Shown here: positions 16,311 through 24,916 of the stretch, piece after piece
How positions within the stretch are numbered: position 1 is the first letter of the stretch
Layout of the letters: the number at the start of each line of letters is the position of its first letter
NCBI GenBank assembly: GCA_040830545.1
Contig: JBFOMB010000047.1
Span: forward strand, 28,088 to 92,087
From: HXMU1420-2 sp040830545
Lineage (GTDB): Bacteria > Pseudomonadota > Alphaproteobacteria > Rhodobacterales > Rhodobacteraceae
DNA length: 64,000 nucleotides
Direction of reading: 5' to 3'
Notes under the pieces: generated by a model
Told to the model about the DNA's origin: nothing
The model's input: only the letters and a program-made list of their open reading frames with translations
Databases searched by the model: none
Made by a program: the position numbers and the translations under genes

Positions 16311-17933
16311 ATGACCCAATTCATCAATGCGCGCGACGCGCTTGTGACCGAAGCGATTGATGGCCTTTTACGAGGTGCGGGTGACAGGCTGGCCCGGCTG
16401 GATGGCTATCCGCATATCAAGGTGGTGGTGCGGACGGATTGGGATCGTTCGCAGGTCGCGTTGGTCTCGGGTGGCGGATCGGGTCACGAACCTTCGCATG
16501 CCGGGTTTGTCGGGCGCGGCATGCTGACCGCCGCCGTGTGTGGCGAGGTTTTTGCATCCCCGTCCGTGGATGCGGTGCTTGCGGGTATTCTGGCCGTGAC
16601 CGGAGAGGCAGGGTGCTTGCTGATCGTCAAAAACTACACCGGCGACCGGTTGAATTTCGGATTGGCGGCTGAACGGGCACGGGCGATGGGGCTGCGCGTG
16701 TCGATGGTTGTGGTGGATGACGACGTCGCCTTGCCTGACCTGCCGCAACCGCGCGGCGTGGCGGGCACGTTGTTTGTGCATAAAATCGCCGGGGCCCTGG
16801 CCGAGGCGGGCGCGGATTTGGATGCGGTGACGCAAGCTGCGCAATCGGTGATTGATGATGTGGCATCCATCGGTATGTCACTGGACACGTGCACCGTGCC
16901 GGGATCACCCAAGGAGGACCGGATTGCAGCCGGTCACGCGGAATTGGGCCTTGGCATCCACGGGGAGCCGGGGGTGGAGCAAGTGGCCTTTGACGGTGCG
17001 CGTGGGGCGATGCAAACCATGGTCGCGCGTTTGGCGGCGACAATGGGGGACGGGCCGCATGTTGCATTGCTGAACAACCTTGGTAGCGCGATGCCACTGG
17101 AAATGTCCGTGCTTGCAGAGGAGCTGTGCCGGTCTTCCATAGGGGACCGCATTCAATGGTTGGTCGGCCCTGCGCCGCTGATGACTTCGCTTGACATGCA
17201 CGGCGTGTCTTTGTCAGTTCTGCCTGTCGATGAAACCCGCCTGCCCGCATTGCAGCTGGCCGTGGCCCCACAGGCCTGGCCGGGATGTGCGGCGGTGGCT
17301 GAACCTGCCGTGTTGCCGATGCCAAACGGGCTGGAACCGGCGCAATTCACCGCGTCAGAGGATGGTGCGGTGCGTAAAGTGTTGGAAACCTGTTGTGATG
17401 CGCTGATTGGCGCGGAAACGGATTTGAACGCGCTGGACGCAAAATCAGGCGACGGGGACACCGGATCTACCGTGGCGACGGCTGCGCGAGCCTTGATGGC
17501 TGCAGCGGATTCGCTACCGATGGCAGACCGGACCGCGCTGTGTCGGGCTGTGGCGCAGGAGTTGAGCCAAACCATGGGCGGATCGTCGGGCGTGTTGCTG
17601 GCAATCTACTTTGCCGCTGCTGGGGATGCCTTTGCTGCAGGGGCCGACGACGCGACCGCGCTGCGCGCTGGGTTGGACCGCATCATGCAGGTCGGCGGTG
17701 CAGCCCCCGGTCATCGCACCATGATCGACGCGCTGCATCCGGCACTGGAGGCACTGCCATCGGGCCTTGCTGCCGCTGCGGCTGCCGCACGAGGAGGTGC
17801 AAATCATACCGCCAACATTACGCAAGCCAAGGCCGGGCGTGCGGCCTATGTCAGCGCTGACAGTTTGGCTGGCCAGATCGACCCGGGGGCCGAGGCAGTC
17901 GCGCGGGTTTTTGCGCGACTGGCTGCCGGGTAG
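16311..17933 (+). CDS. Dihydroxyacetone kinase-like DhaK-DhaL fusion
   Basis: Full single-chain Dak kinase of 540 residues: a Dak1 domain (about 1-325) with GGGSGHEPSH and the ketone-binding His in LGIHGEPGVEQ, and a Dak2 domain (about 345-540) with the Mg/ATP loop KSGDGDTGSTV and GGSSGVLLAIY. This is the architecture of ATP-dependent dihydroxyacetone or erythrulose kinases. GGGGAGGAT precedes the ATG. It directly follows the separate dhaK-dhaL pair, so the operon encodes two Dak kinases, presumably for different ketoses or enantiomers. Confidence 0.92.
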   Translation: MTQFINARDALVTEAIDGLLRGAGDRLARLDGYPHIKVVVRTDWDRSQVALVSGGGSGHEPSHAGFVGRGMLTAAVCGEVFASPSVDAVLAGILAVTGEAGCLLIVKNYTGDRLNFGLAAERARAMGLRVSMVVVDDDVALPDLPQPRGVAGTLFVHKIAGALAEAGADLDAVTQAAQSVIDDVASIGMSLDTCTVPGSPKEDRIAAGHAELGLGIHGEPGVEQVAFDGARGAMQTMVARLAATMGDGPHVALLNNLGSAMPLEMSVLAEELCRSSIGDRIQWLVGPAPLMTSLDMHGVSLSVLPVDETRLPALQLAVAPQAWPGCAAVAEPAVLPMPNGLEPAQFTASEDGAVRKVLETCCDALIGAETDLNALDAKSGDGDTGSTVATAARALMAAADSLPMADRTALCRAVAQELSQTMGGSSGVLLAIYFAAAGDAFAAGADDATALRAGLDRIMQVGGAAPGHRTMIDALHPALEALPSGLAAAAAAARGGANHTANITQAKAGRAAYVSADSLAGQIDPGAEAVARVFARLAAG

Positions 17934-18045
17934 GGCAGGCCAGCGATCCACATTCCTTGCCCGAATCCTGAGGTGCGGGCATCATGATCTGCGTCAGGTG
18001 CCGCGCCGGGTGGGCGTGTGCGCCCATTTGTCTGGGAGGATTGTC

Positions 18046-19842
18046 ATGGATGTTGCATCGCCACAGGGCCGGGTTTCCACCTGGCTGGCCAAGTTCGCCG
18101 ACGCGCTGACCGCGCGGGACGTGGACGCGTTGAAAGCTCTGTTTGCCGAAGACTGCTACTGGCGCGACCTTGTGTCGTTTACGTGGAATATCAAAACGAT
18201 GGAGGGGCGGGACGCGATTGCCGACATGGCGATGGCGGTGCTGGATGACGTCAATCCAGGAGACTGGCAAGTCGACGGAGACGCGACCGAGGCGGACGGT
18301 ATCACCGAGGCATGGATCACCTTTGGGACTGATGCCGTTCATGGCCGGGGCCATGTGCGTTTGAATGCCGAAGGCTGCTGGACGTTGCTCACAACCGCGC
18401 AAGAGGTGAAGGGCCACGAGGAACATCGCGGCAGATCCCGGGATCACGGTGTTGAACACGGCGCTGACCGGGCGCGCGTGACATGGGCAGAGGCGCGGGA
18501 ACGCGAGGCGGCAGAGCTTGGCTATTCCGAACAACCCTATGTCGTGATCATCGGCGGCGGGCAGGGGGGCATTGGTCTGGGCGCGCGGCTGCGGCGCAAC
18601 GGCGTACCGACGATCATCATCGAGAAGAACGAACGCCCCGGCGACAGCTGGCGCAATCGGTACAAATCGCTCTGCCTGCACGACCCGGTCTGGTACGACC
18701 ATCTGCCCTATCTGCCTTTCCCGGATCACTGGCCGGTGTTCAGTCCGAAGGACAAGATCGGCGACTGGCTGGAAAGCTATACCAAGATCATGGAACTGAA
18801 CTATTGGGTCAAAACCACCTGCCAGTCCGCGCGTTATGATGACGAGAACAAAGAGTGGGAGGTCACCGTTGACCGCGACGGTGAAACGGTTGTCCTGCGG
18901 CCCAAGCATCTGGTGCTTGCCACCGGCATGTCCGCCGTGCCGAACATGCCCGACCTGCCAGGAATGGACAGCTTCAAAGGGGATCTGCACCATTCGTCAA
19001 GACACCCGGGCCCCGATGGGTACAACGGGAAGAAGGCGGTTGTTGTCGGCTCCAACAACTCCAGCCACGACATCTGTGCCGCGCTATGGGAGGCGGGTGT
19101 TGAAAGCGTAACAATGGTTCAGCGTTCGACCACCCATATCGTGAAATCCGAGACACTGATGGATATTGGTCTGGGCGAACTCTATTCCGAGGACGCGATT
19201 GCCAACGGGATCGACCACCATACGGCTGACCTGATCTTTGCCTCCGTCCCTTATCGCGTTCTACCTGCCGTGCAGATCCCGCTTTATGAGCAGATGAAGG
19301 AACGTGATGCCGATTTTTACGAGCGTCTGGAAAAGGCAGGGTTCAAGCTCGACTGGGGTGACGATGGCAGCGGGCTGTTCATGAAGTACCTGCGACGTGG
19401 GTCCGGCTATTATATCGACGTCGGCGCGTCTGAACTGATCGCGGACGGGGAAATCAAACTGGCCCATGGACAGGTGAGTGAGGTGACGGAAACCGGGATC
19501 AAGCTGGAGGATGGGACGGAATTGGATGCAGATGTCATCGTTTTTGCAACTGGCTATTCGTCAATGAACGGGTGGGCCGCGCAACTGATCAGCCAGGAGG
19601 TCGCCGATAAGGTCGGAAAGGTCTGGGGGCTGGGCTCAGACACCACTAAGGACCCCGGTCCATGGGAAGGTGAGCAGCGCAATATGTGGAAACCGACCCA
19701 GCAAGAGGCGCTGTGGTTCCATGGTGGCAACCTGCACCAGTCGCGCCACTATTCCCAGTTCCTGACCGTACAGTTGAAAGCCCGGATGGAGGGGATCGCG
19801 ACGCCGGTCTACGGTTTGCAGGAGGTTCATCACAAAGGCTGA
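18046..19842 (+). CDS. Flavin monooxygenase with NTF2-like N-terminal domain
   Basis: FAD/NAD(P)-dependent oxidoreductase of 598 residues. Residues about 10-130 form a SnoaL/NTF2-like domain (FADALTARDVDALKALFAED). The FAD Rossmann motif IIGGGQGGIGLG is at about 168, the NAD(P) site VVVGSNNSSHD at about 333 and the FMO-type FATGYSS at about 500. GGGAGGA lies before ATG 18046; an upstream open stretch inside the kinase gene has no ribosome site. It begins 112 bases after the Dak kinase, so it may be co-transcribed or have its own promoter; the 9-mer TGAGGTGCG of the divergent control region recurs at 17969. Role in sugar use unclear. Confidence 0.88.
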   Translation: MDVASPQGRVSTWLAKFADALTARDVDALKALFAEDCYWRDLVSFTWNIKTMEGRDAIADMAMAVLDDVNPGDWQVDGDATEADGITEAWITFGTDAVHGRGHVRLNAEGCWTLLTTAQEVKGHEEHRGRSRDHGVEHGADRARVTWAEAREREAAELGYSEQPYVVIIGGGQGGIGLGARLRRNGVPTIIIEKNERPGDSWRNRYKSLCLHDPVWYDHLPYLPFPDHWPVFSPKDKIGDWLESYTKIMELNYWVKTTCQSARYDDENKEWEVTVDRDGETVVLRPKHLVLATGMSAVPNMPDLPGMDSFKGDLHHSSRHPGPDGYNGKKAVVVGSNNSSHDICAALWEAGVESVTMVQRSTTHIVKSETLMDIGLGELYSEDAIANGIDHHTADLIFASVPYRVLPAVQIPLYEQMKERDADFYERLEKAGFKLDWGDDGSGLFMKYLRRGSGYYIDVGASELIADGEIKLAHGQVSEVTETGIKLEDGTELDADVIVFATGYSSMNGWAAQLISQEVADKVGKVWGLGSDTTKDPGPWEGEQRNMWKPTQQEALWFHGGNLHQSRHYSQFLTVQLKARMEGIATPVYGLQEVHHKG

Positions 19843-19870
19843 CGCTGGCGCCGAATAAGGAAACGCTGTT

Positions 19871-20977
19871 TCAGAACTTCCATTTCGCGCCGATTTGCAC
19901 CCCGGTGGCATCCAGATATGTCACCGGCGTCAAATCCGCGTAGCTGTATGCTCGGAATCCGGCGTAAACTTGCAATCGCAGATCGTCGAAGTCCTGGAGC
20001 AGCGCGATGCCCCACATCTCCGACTCCGCTCCGATGGTTTGGTAGTCGGCACCGTTGAAATACTCCAACGCGATTTTTGTGTCCCCAACCCCCCAAAAAT
20101 CGTGGTTCCATCCGCCACGCAGATACAGATACTCGGGCCTCGAACCGGTCGCATCCTGACCTGCCGCAACTGTGAAATTCAGCCCTGTTTCATTGTCCAT
20201 GATTGCGACGGAACCGACCGAGACGCGGTCAAGGGACGTGGCCGTGTCGGACCATGCGCTGCCAACCGCGCCGGTGACGTGCACCCGACCAAAGTCACGT
20301 TTGTAGCGCAAGGCGACATCGAAGTACTTGTTATCGTCACCGGCTTTCAGCACTTCGATCCCGTATCCCACAGCCAAAGAGAAACCGGCGATCGACTGCG
20401 TGTCGAACCGAATGCGCATCCGTCGATCGCCATCAAAGCTGTCGAACGTGTCGCCAATATCCAGCCCTGTCTGTGCTCCCGTGCTGTCACGCAGGCGGTA
20501 GGATCCGTACCCTTCAGTTATGTTTGATTTGGCGACATCATTGTATCCACCAGGATCGACCTCAGCAGCGGAATCCAGTGGCATGCTTCCTTGGCCCAAA
20601 CGCAGCGTGCCAAGTCCGGATTTGTGGACGACCTGCACTTTACGCAGGTTAAGTTTCGACCAGTTCCATGCGTCCGGGGTCGTCGTTTGGCTGGTTTTGT
20701 CCGATGGGCGGAAACCAAGGCTCGATTCAAAATGGAAGGAGAAGCCGCGGTCGGTGTCACGTGGTTCCACATAAAATCCAAACCGGCTGATGCTGGTAGA
20801 TGGGTCGACAAAGTTACGGGTTGTCTGACCGCCATCGTCAAAGGATTGAGAGGCCGCATGAACATGGCCGTAGGGTGCTAGAACATAGCCGCCGCCAAGA
20901 TCCACGTCCTTCAATTGCGCGGCTGCAGATTGTGCGCCCAAAATGCATGTGATGCAAAGAACAAGGTTTGGGCGCAT
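19871..20977 (-). CDS. Outer-membrane porin
   Basis: General-diffusion or sugar-selective porin of 368 residues. A Sec signal peptide (MRPNLVLCITCILGAQSAAA) precedes a beta-rich sequence with alternating aromatics (RFGFYVEPRD, FHFESSLGFR, YLYLRGGWNHDFWG). It ends in aromatic residue F (IGAKWKF), the signal for outer-membrane barrel assembly. AAAGGAT lies before the ATG. It is convergent with the sugar operon, and could let its substrate cross the outer membrane, although nothing but position says so. Confidence 0.85.
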   Translation of the reverse strand: MRPNLVLCITCILGAQSAAAQLKDVDLGGGYVLAPYGHVHAASQSFDDGGQTTRNFVDPSTSISRFGFYVEPRDTDRGFSFHFESSLGFRPSDKTSQTTTPDAWNWSKLNLRKVQVVHKSGLGTLRLGQGSMPLDSAAEVDPGGYNDVAKSNITEGYGSYRLRDSTGAQTGLDIGDTFDSFDGDRRMRIRFDTQSIAGFSLAVGYGIEVLKAGDDNKYFDVALRYKRDFGRVHVTGAVGSAWSDTATSLDRVSVGSVAIMDNETGLNFTVAAGQDATGSRPEYLYLRGGWNHDFWGVGDTKIALEYFNGADYQTIGAESEMWGIALLQDFDDLRLQVYAGFRAYSYADLTPVTYLDATGVQIGAKWKF

Positions 20978-21064
20978 TGGGCGATCCTTTCATCGGGTCC
21001 TCTGAAACTCACGCTTGGCGACTGACTACCTTTCCAACACTAAACCGTTTTGACATATCCTCAA

Positions 21065-21889
21065 TCAATCAGAAATTCTGAGCCACAGTGCTGTTGCATC
21101 ATCGCTGACCTTGAAGCGGGGATAGCGTTCGCAAGCTGCGTCTTCCCGTTCGATCTGGCGAATTTCTTGTGCCAGTGTTGCTAGTCCTTTTTCTCGCACG
21201 GCGTGCACAAGGGAGGCGGCATCATAGCGGGCGAAGGGGTTGATCAGGCACGAAAACCCGTCACTCATCAGCAGAACGTGGTCGCCATTGGTCACAGGAA
21301 ACCTATTGAAGCTGGAGGACGCTCCTGAGGCTTTTGCATCCGTGTTTAGAACCCGCCGGTCTGTGCGTGACCGCGACTTTCGCCTGTCTGCCAGAACTTC
21401 TGGCGTGCGCACCGACTGCGTCCCGGTGCCGGGGCCAAGGGCCAGCGCATCCGCGGCCTCGTCCGCCGTGTTCGGTTCGGGCGTGCACCAGTGGCAGCCA
21501 TCAGCAGTGGCCAGTAGAACTGCGCAATCCGCAGCCCAGGCCACTTCGATGGCGTTGCCGACCAGTTGCACCGCTGCGAACGCGGCGCTGGGTACTTCCC
21601 AAATGGCGGTCACGTCGCGCCGCTTTTCAGCGTGAAATCGCGTTTCGACCTGCGCGAACACCTGCGTGCAGGTTTGCAATAAACCCGGTGCTGTGTTGCC
21701 CGCGAAAGCGGTGTTCGCGGCAGAGGACAGCCATGCCGCACCGCCCTGTTGGCCAAGCAGGCCGGGCTCGCTCAGATCTGTCGCGCCGTCAATCACCCAG
21801 GCCAATGCCCCCGATGCTCCGGCGCGGTCATCATTAGCGGTGTTTGGTGACCCATTCAGGCTGATGGTTTGCAAAAGGTCAAAGTGCAT
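21065..21889 (-). CDS. PP2C-like protein phosphatase
   Basis: A 274-residue protein that resembles PP2C/SpoIIE-type Ser/Thr phosphatases. Metal-binding pattern elements are visible: NDDRAG near the N-terminus, VIDGATDLSE (the usual DGhG motif in degenerate form), LLMSDGFSCL and SDDATALWLRI at the end. ATG 21889 is used rather than a TTG 16 codons upstream. No kinase or anti-sigma partner lies beside it. The motif set is not perfect (DGA rather than DGMGG), so activity is likely but unproven. Confidence 0.75.
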   Translation of the reverse strand: MHFDLLQTISLNGSPNTANDDRAGASGALAWVIDGATDLSEPGLLGQQGGAAWLSSAANTAFAGNTAPGLLQTCTQVFAQVETRFHAEKRRDVTAIWEVPSAAFAAVQLVGNAIEVAWAADCAVLLATADGCHWCTPEPNTADEAADALALGPGTGTQSVRTPEVLADRRKSRSRTDRRVLNTDAKASGASSSFNRFPVTNGDHVLLMSDGFSCLINPFARYDAASLVHAVREKGLATLAQEIRQIEREDAACERYPRFKVSDDATALWLRISD

Positions 21890-22071
21890 TCGGAAATCCA
21901 ATTTAACTGGTGTTCTAGGCTTCAAATCGCGTCGCAACCGGAAAACCCTTCGGTCTCCAAAAATTCCTTGAAATCTATTGACTTCGCTTCGGCGAGTTGC
22001 GGTGAGAGATTCAGGGACGCGGCCAACACCCGGTCCTGGTCATATGCATCCGTGCACCCATATCGCGTGGA

Positions 22072-22251
22072 CTAATCGGACCACCGAACATCAAACACGG
22101 TGCGTTTGTTGCCCTTGTTCTGTCGATAAAACATACTGCGCACGGTTTCTTTGGCGACGACAAATCGTCCATTGACGACGATCGTGTTTGCTTGGGCCAC
22201 CGGAGCACACATGGCGAACGTTGCCGCCAGAAAAGCGAAACGAATGAGCAT
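22072..22251 (-). CDS. Small secreted protein, 59 residues
   Basis: Very short protein with a signal peptide (MLIRFAFLAATFAMCAPVAQA) and a mature part of about 38 residues rich in Arg/Lys (RFVVAKETVRSMFYRQNKGNK). I do not recognise it. AAAGGA about ten bases upstream supports the ATG at 22251. A gap of 37 bases separates it from the upstream exporter gene, so the two may share a transcript. Confidence 0.5.
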   Translation of the reverse strand: MLIRFAFLAATFAMCAPVAQANTIVVNGRFVVAKETVRSMFYRQNKGNKRTVFDVRWSD

Positions 22252-22288
22252 GAGGTCTGATCCTTTCTTCAAAAAGTACAATGACGTT

Positions 22289-23266
22289 TCAATATCGCGC
22301 CTTTACCTCGGTCCGGGCCACAGTCCTTGCCTTTTGCTGCTCGCGGAAGAAAACGAACAATCCCGAACCGATGATCAGTCCCATCCCGGCCCAGACCACA
22401 GGTACTGGCAACTCGGCCCACAGCAACCAGCCCCAGAACACGGCCAGCGGCAACAGGATGTATTCGTATGGTGCGATTGTTGCCGCATCAGCCAATTTAT
22501 AGGCAGCGCTCAGGCAATAGCCGATGATCGCGGAATTGACGCCCAAACCCAGGAACAACAACCAGTCAGACTCGGCAGGCCAGACCCAGGCACGCAACAG
22601 GAATACCAAACTGGGTGACTCAAGGCCTTCGGCAAACCGGCCATCCCCGGCGACCAGGTAGAATACGACAGACACGAAAACAAACGTGGCCTGAATATAG
22701 ACTGCGAGGGCAGATGCCTTGGTCGTTGCCCCCAATTTCCGGGTCAGCAACTGCATCGCGGCATAGGCAAACGCGGCGATGACCGGAAGCAGAAGGATCA
22801 GGCGATCAGCGCCCAAAGCCTCGGCGCTTGCCCAGGGGCGTTGCATCAGGATCACGCCGATAAACCCCACCAGAACTGCGCCGATCCGAAGCGGCCCAAC
22901 CTTTTCGCCGAGTATGGGGATGGACAGCAGCGTGATGAACAGGGGCGCGACAAAGAAAAGGGCCGTTGCATCCGCCAAGGGCAGCGCCGCGAGCGCCACG
23001 AAAAACGTCATGTTGGACAGAACTACCAACGCACCTCGGGCGATATGCAATCCCGGTTGACGCGTTTTCAAAATCTCGAACCCGCCTTCGAAATGTACCA
23101 TGATCAACGAAAAGAAGAGGCCGATCAGCGACCGAGTGAACACAATCTGGTGTAGCGGATAGCCACCCGCCAACTGCTTGATCAGCATGTCATTGATCGA
23201 AATGGCCGTCATCCCGGCGAGGATGAAAGCGATTCCAGCGGCTGACCGATTCTGCGGCGCGGTCAT
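22289..23266 (-). CDS. DMT-family EamA transporter
   Basis: Ten-span drug/metabolite transporter of 325 residues made of two EamA repeats (about residues 10-145 and 155-295). Start ATG 23266 has AGGAG upstream; a longer frame lacks one. Family members export amino acids, nucleosides or other metabolites, or take up SAM; the substrate cannot be predicted here. It is divergent from the CoxG-like gene, with 183 bases between them in which no clear signal was seen. Confidence 0.9.
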   Translation of the reverse strand: MTAPQNRSAAGIAFILAGMTAISINDMLIKQLAGGYPLHQIVFTRSLIGLFFSLIMVHFEGGFEILKTRQPGLHIARGALVVLSNMTFFVALAALPLADATALFFVAPLFITLLSIPILGEKVGPLRIGAVLVGFIGVILMQRPWASAEALGADRLILLLPVIAAFAYAAMQLLTRKLGATTKASALAVYIQATFVFVSVVFYLVAGDGRFAEGLESPSLVFLLRAWVWPAESDWLLFLGLGVNSAIIGYCLSAAYKLADAATIAPYEYILLPLAVFWGWLLWAELPVPVVWAGMGLIIGSGLFVFFREQQKARTVARTEVKARY

Positions 23267-23449
23267 CGGGGACTCCTGTGGGGTGCTTGACCTACCGGTA
23301 TCACGAATACCGCGTGTGTCCATGGCGGATCGCACGCGTTAGGTCCCAACTGTGCACGGCGGCCTTTGGCCCTGTGCGAGGCGAGGGATTTCGTATCCCG
23401 ACAATCTGCACTAGATAGCGTGCAAGCCACTTGAAAATGGAGCAGCCCC

Positions 23450-23959
23450 ATGCAGATGAGCGATACACGGGATATCAATGCGGAACCGGCAGTCGTTTAT
23501 GCGGCACTGCTGAACCCCGAGGTGTTGAAGGCTGCGGTGCCCGGTGCACAAGAGGTCACCGGCAACGTAGACGATGGCTACGAGGCCACCGTGGTGCAGA
23601 AGGTCGGGCCGGTTAAGGCGACGTTCAAAGGCCAAGTAACCATGTCCGATCTGGTCGAAAACCAGAAACTGGTGATCACGGGCGAAGGCAAGGGCGGCGC
23701 TGCCGGATTTGCCAAAGGCGGTGCCGAGGTCACGCTGGAGGCGATCGATACCGGCACGCGGCTGAGTTATGATGTTGAGGCCAAGGTTGGTGGCAAGCTG
23801 GCACAACTGGGCAGTCGGATCATCGACGGGTTCGCCAAGAAGATGGCGGACCAGTTCTTCAATGACCTTCAGGAAGCTATCGAAGGCCCGAAGGAAGAAG
23901 ACAGTGAAGAACAGAGTGAAAAGAAAGGTTGGCTAGGTCGGCTGACTGGTGGTGCCTGA
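23450..23959 (+). CDS. CoxG-like SRPBCC-domain protein
   Basis: A 169-residue protein of the CO dehydrogenase subunit G (CoxG) family, a START/SRPBCC fold. The typical start INAEPAVVYAALLNPEVLKAAVPG, the middle VTGNVDDGYEA and the end YDVEAKVGGKLAQLGSRII are all present. A charged C-terminal tail (KEEDSEEQSEKKG) follows. CoxG helps anchor CO dehydrogenase to the membrane, but no coxMSL genes are here. Instead an ABC-2 exporter follows after 27 bases. Free-standing CoxG-like proteins may bind lipid or quinone-like ligands; inference. Confidence 0.85.
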   Translation: MQMSDTRDINAEPAVVYAALLNPEVLKAAVPGAQEVTGNVDDGYEATVVQKVGPVKATFKGQVTMSDLVENQKLVITGEGKGGAAGFAKGGAEVTLEAIDTGTRLSYDVEAKVGGKLAQLGSRIIDGFAKKMADQFFNDLQEAIEGPKEEDSEEQSEKKGWLGRLTGGA

Positions 23960-23986
23960 TTTGCCGAGTCTTTCAAGGGGCCTGAA

Positions 23987-24916
23987 ATGACAGCCATTCT
24001 ATCCGTGAAGGCACTGCGCAAAACTTACGAAGGCGGGTTCGAGGCGCTCAAGGGCGTATCGCTGGACATCGAACAGGGTGAAATCCTCGCCTTGCTGGGC
24101 CCGAACGGCGCGGGAAAAACCACGTTGATCTCCACGGTCTGCGGGATAACCAACGCGACATCCGGTACAGTGACAGTGGCAGGGCACGATATCTACACCG
24201 ATTTCCGCGCCGCGCGGAACCTGATTGGTCTGGTGCCACAAGAAATCAACCTGGAGCCGTTTGAAACTGTCTGGAACACAGTGCGGTTTTCGCGTGGGTT
24301 GTTCGGCAAGGGCCGCAATGACGCGTATCTGGAGGACATCCTGCGGAAGCTGTCGCTGTGGGACAAGAAGAACAATCAGGTCAAGGAACTGTCGGGCGGC
24401 ATGAAACGCCGGGTGCTGATTGCCAAGGCTCTGTCGCATGAACCCCGGGTCCTGTTTCTGGACGAACCGACGGCGGGTGTGGACGTCGAGCTACGCAAAA
24501 GCATGTGGGAGGTCGTCGAAACGCTGAAGGCTGATGGTGTGACGATCATCCTAACCACGCACTACATCGAAGAGGCCGAAGAGATATCGGACCGCGTGGC
24601 GGTGATCAACGGGGGAGAGATCCTGTTGGTCGAGGAAAAGGCGACGTTGATGCAACGTATGGGGCAGAAGCAGTTGGAGGTTCAGTTGACCGACCCGCTG
24701 ACCGAGGTTCCCGAGGCACTGGCGTCCCATGACCTGCGATTGGGCGCAGATGGTTGCAGCTTGATCTACACGTATGACACGCGGGCGGAACGGACCGGGA
24801 TCACGCGGTTGCTGACGGATGTCTCTGCCGCCGGTCTGGTTTTGAATGATGTGAAAACACGCGAAAGCTCTCTGGAAGAGATTTTCGTCGGGTTGGTTTC
24901 GGGGGATGCGGCATGA
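23987..24916 (+). CDS. ABC-2 exporter ATPase
   Basis: ATPase of 309 residues for the permease that follows. Walker A GPNGAGKTT, signature LSGGMKRR and Walker B VLFLDE with the D-loop PTAGVD are intact. The sequence fits the NodI/DrrA/YadG class, which exports drugs, lipids or glycans. Its stop overlaps the permease start by four bases (ATGA). AAGGGG lies before the ATG. Confidence 0.93.
   Translation: MTAILSVKALRKTYEGGFEALKGVSLDIEQGEILALLGPNGAGKTTLISTVCGITNATSGTVTVAGHDIYTDFRAARNLIGLVPQEINLEPFETVWNTVRFSRGLFGKGRNDAYLEDILRKLSLWDKKNNQVKELSGGMKRRVLIAKALSHEPRVLFLDEPTAGVDVELRKSMWEVVETLKADGVTIILTTHYIEEAEEISDRVAVINGGEILLVEEKATLMQRMGQKQLEVQLTDPLTEVPEALASHDLRLGADGCSLIYTYDTRAERTGITRLLTDVSAAGLVLNDVKTRESSLEEIFVGLVSGDAA

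Noticed and set aside
17767..18045. Longer N-terminus for the flavin monooxygenase
   Set aside because: The extra codons lie in another frame of the Dak kinase gene and have no ribosome site, while GGGAGGA stands before ATG 18046.
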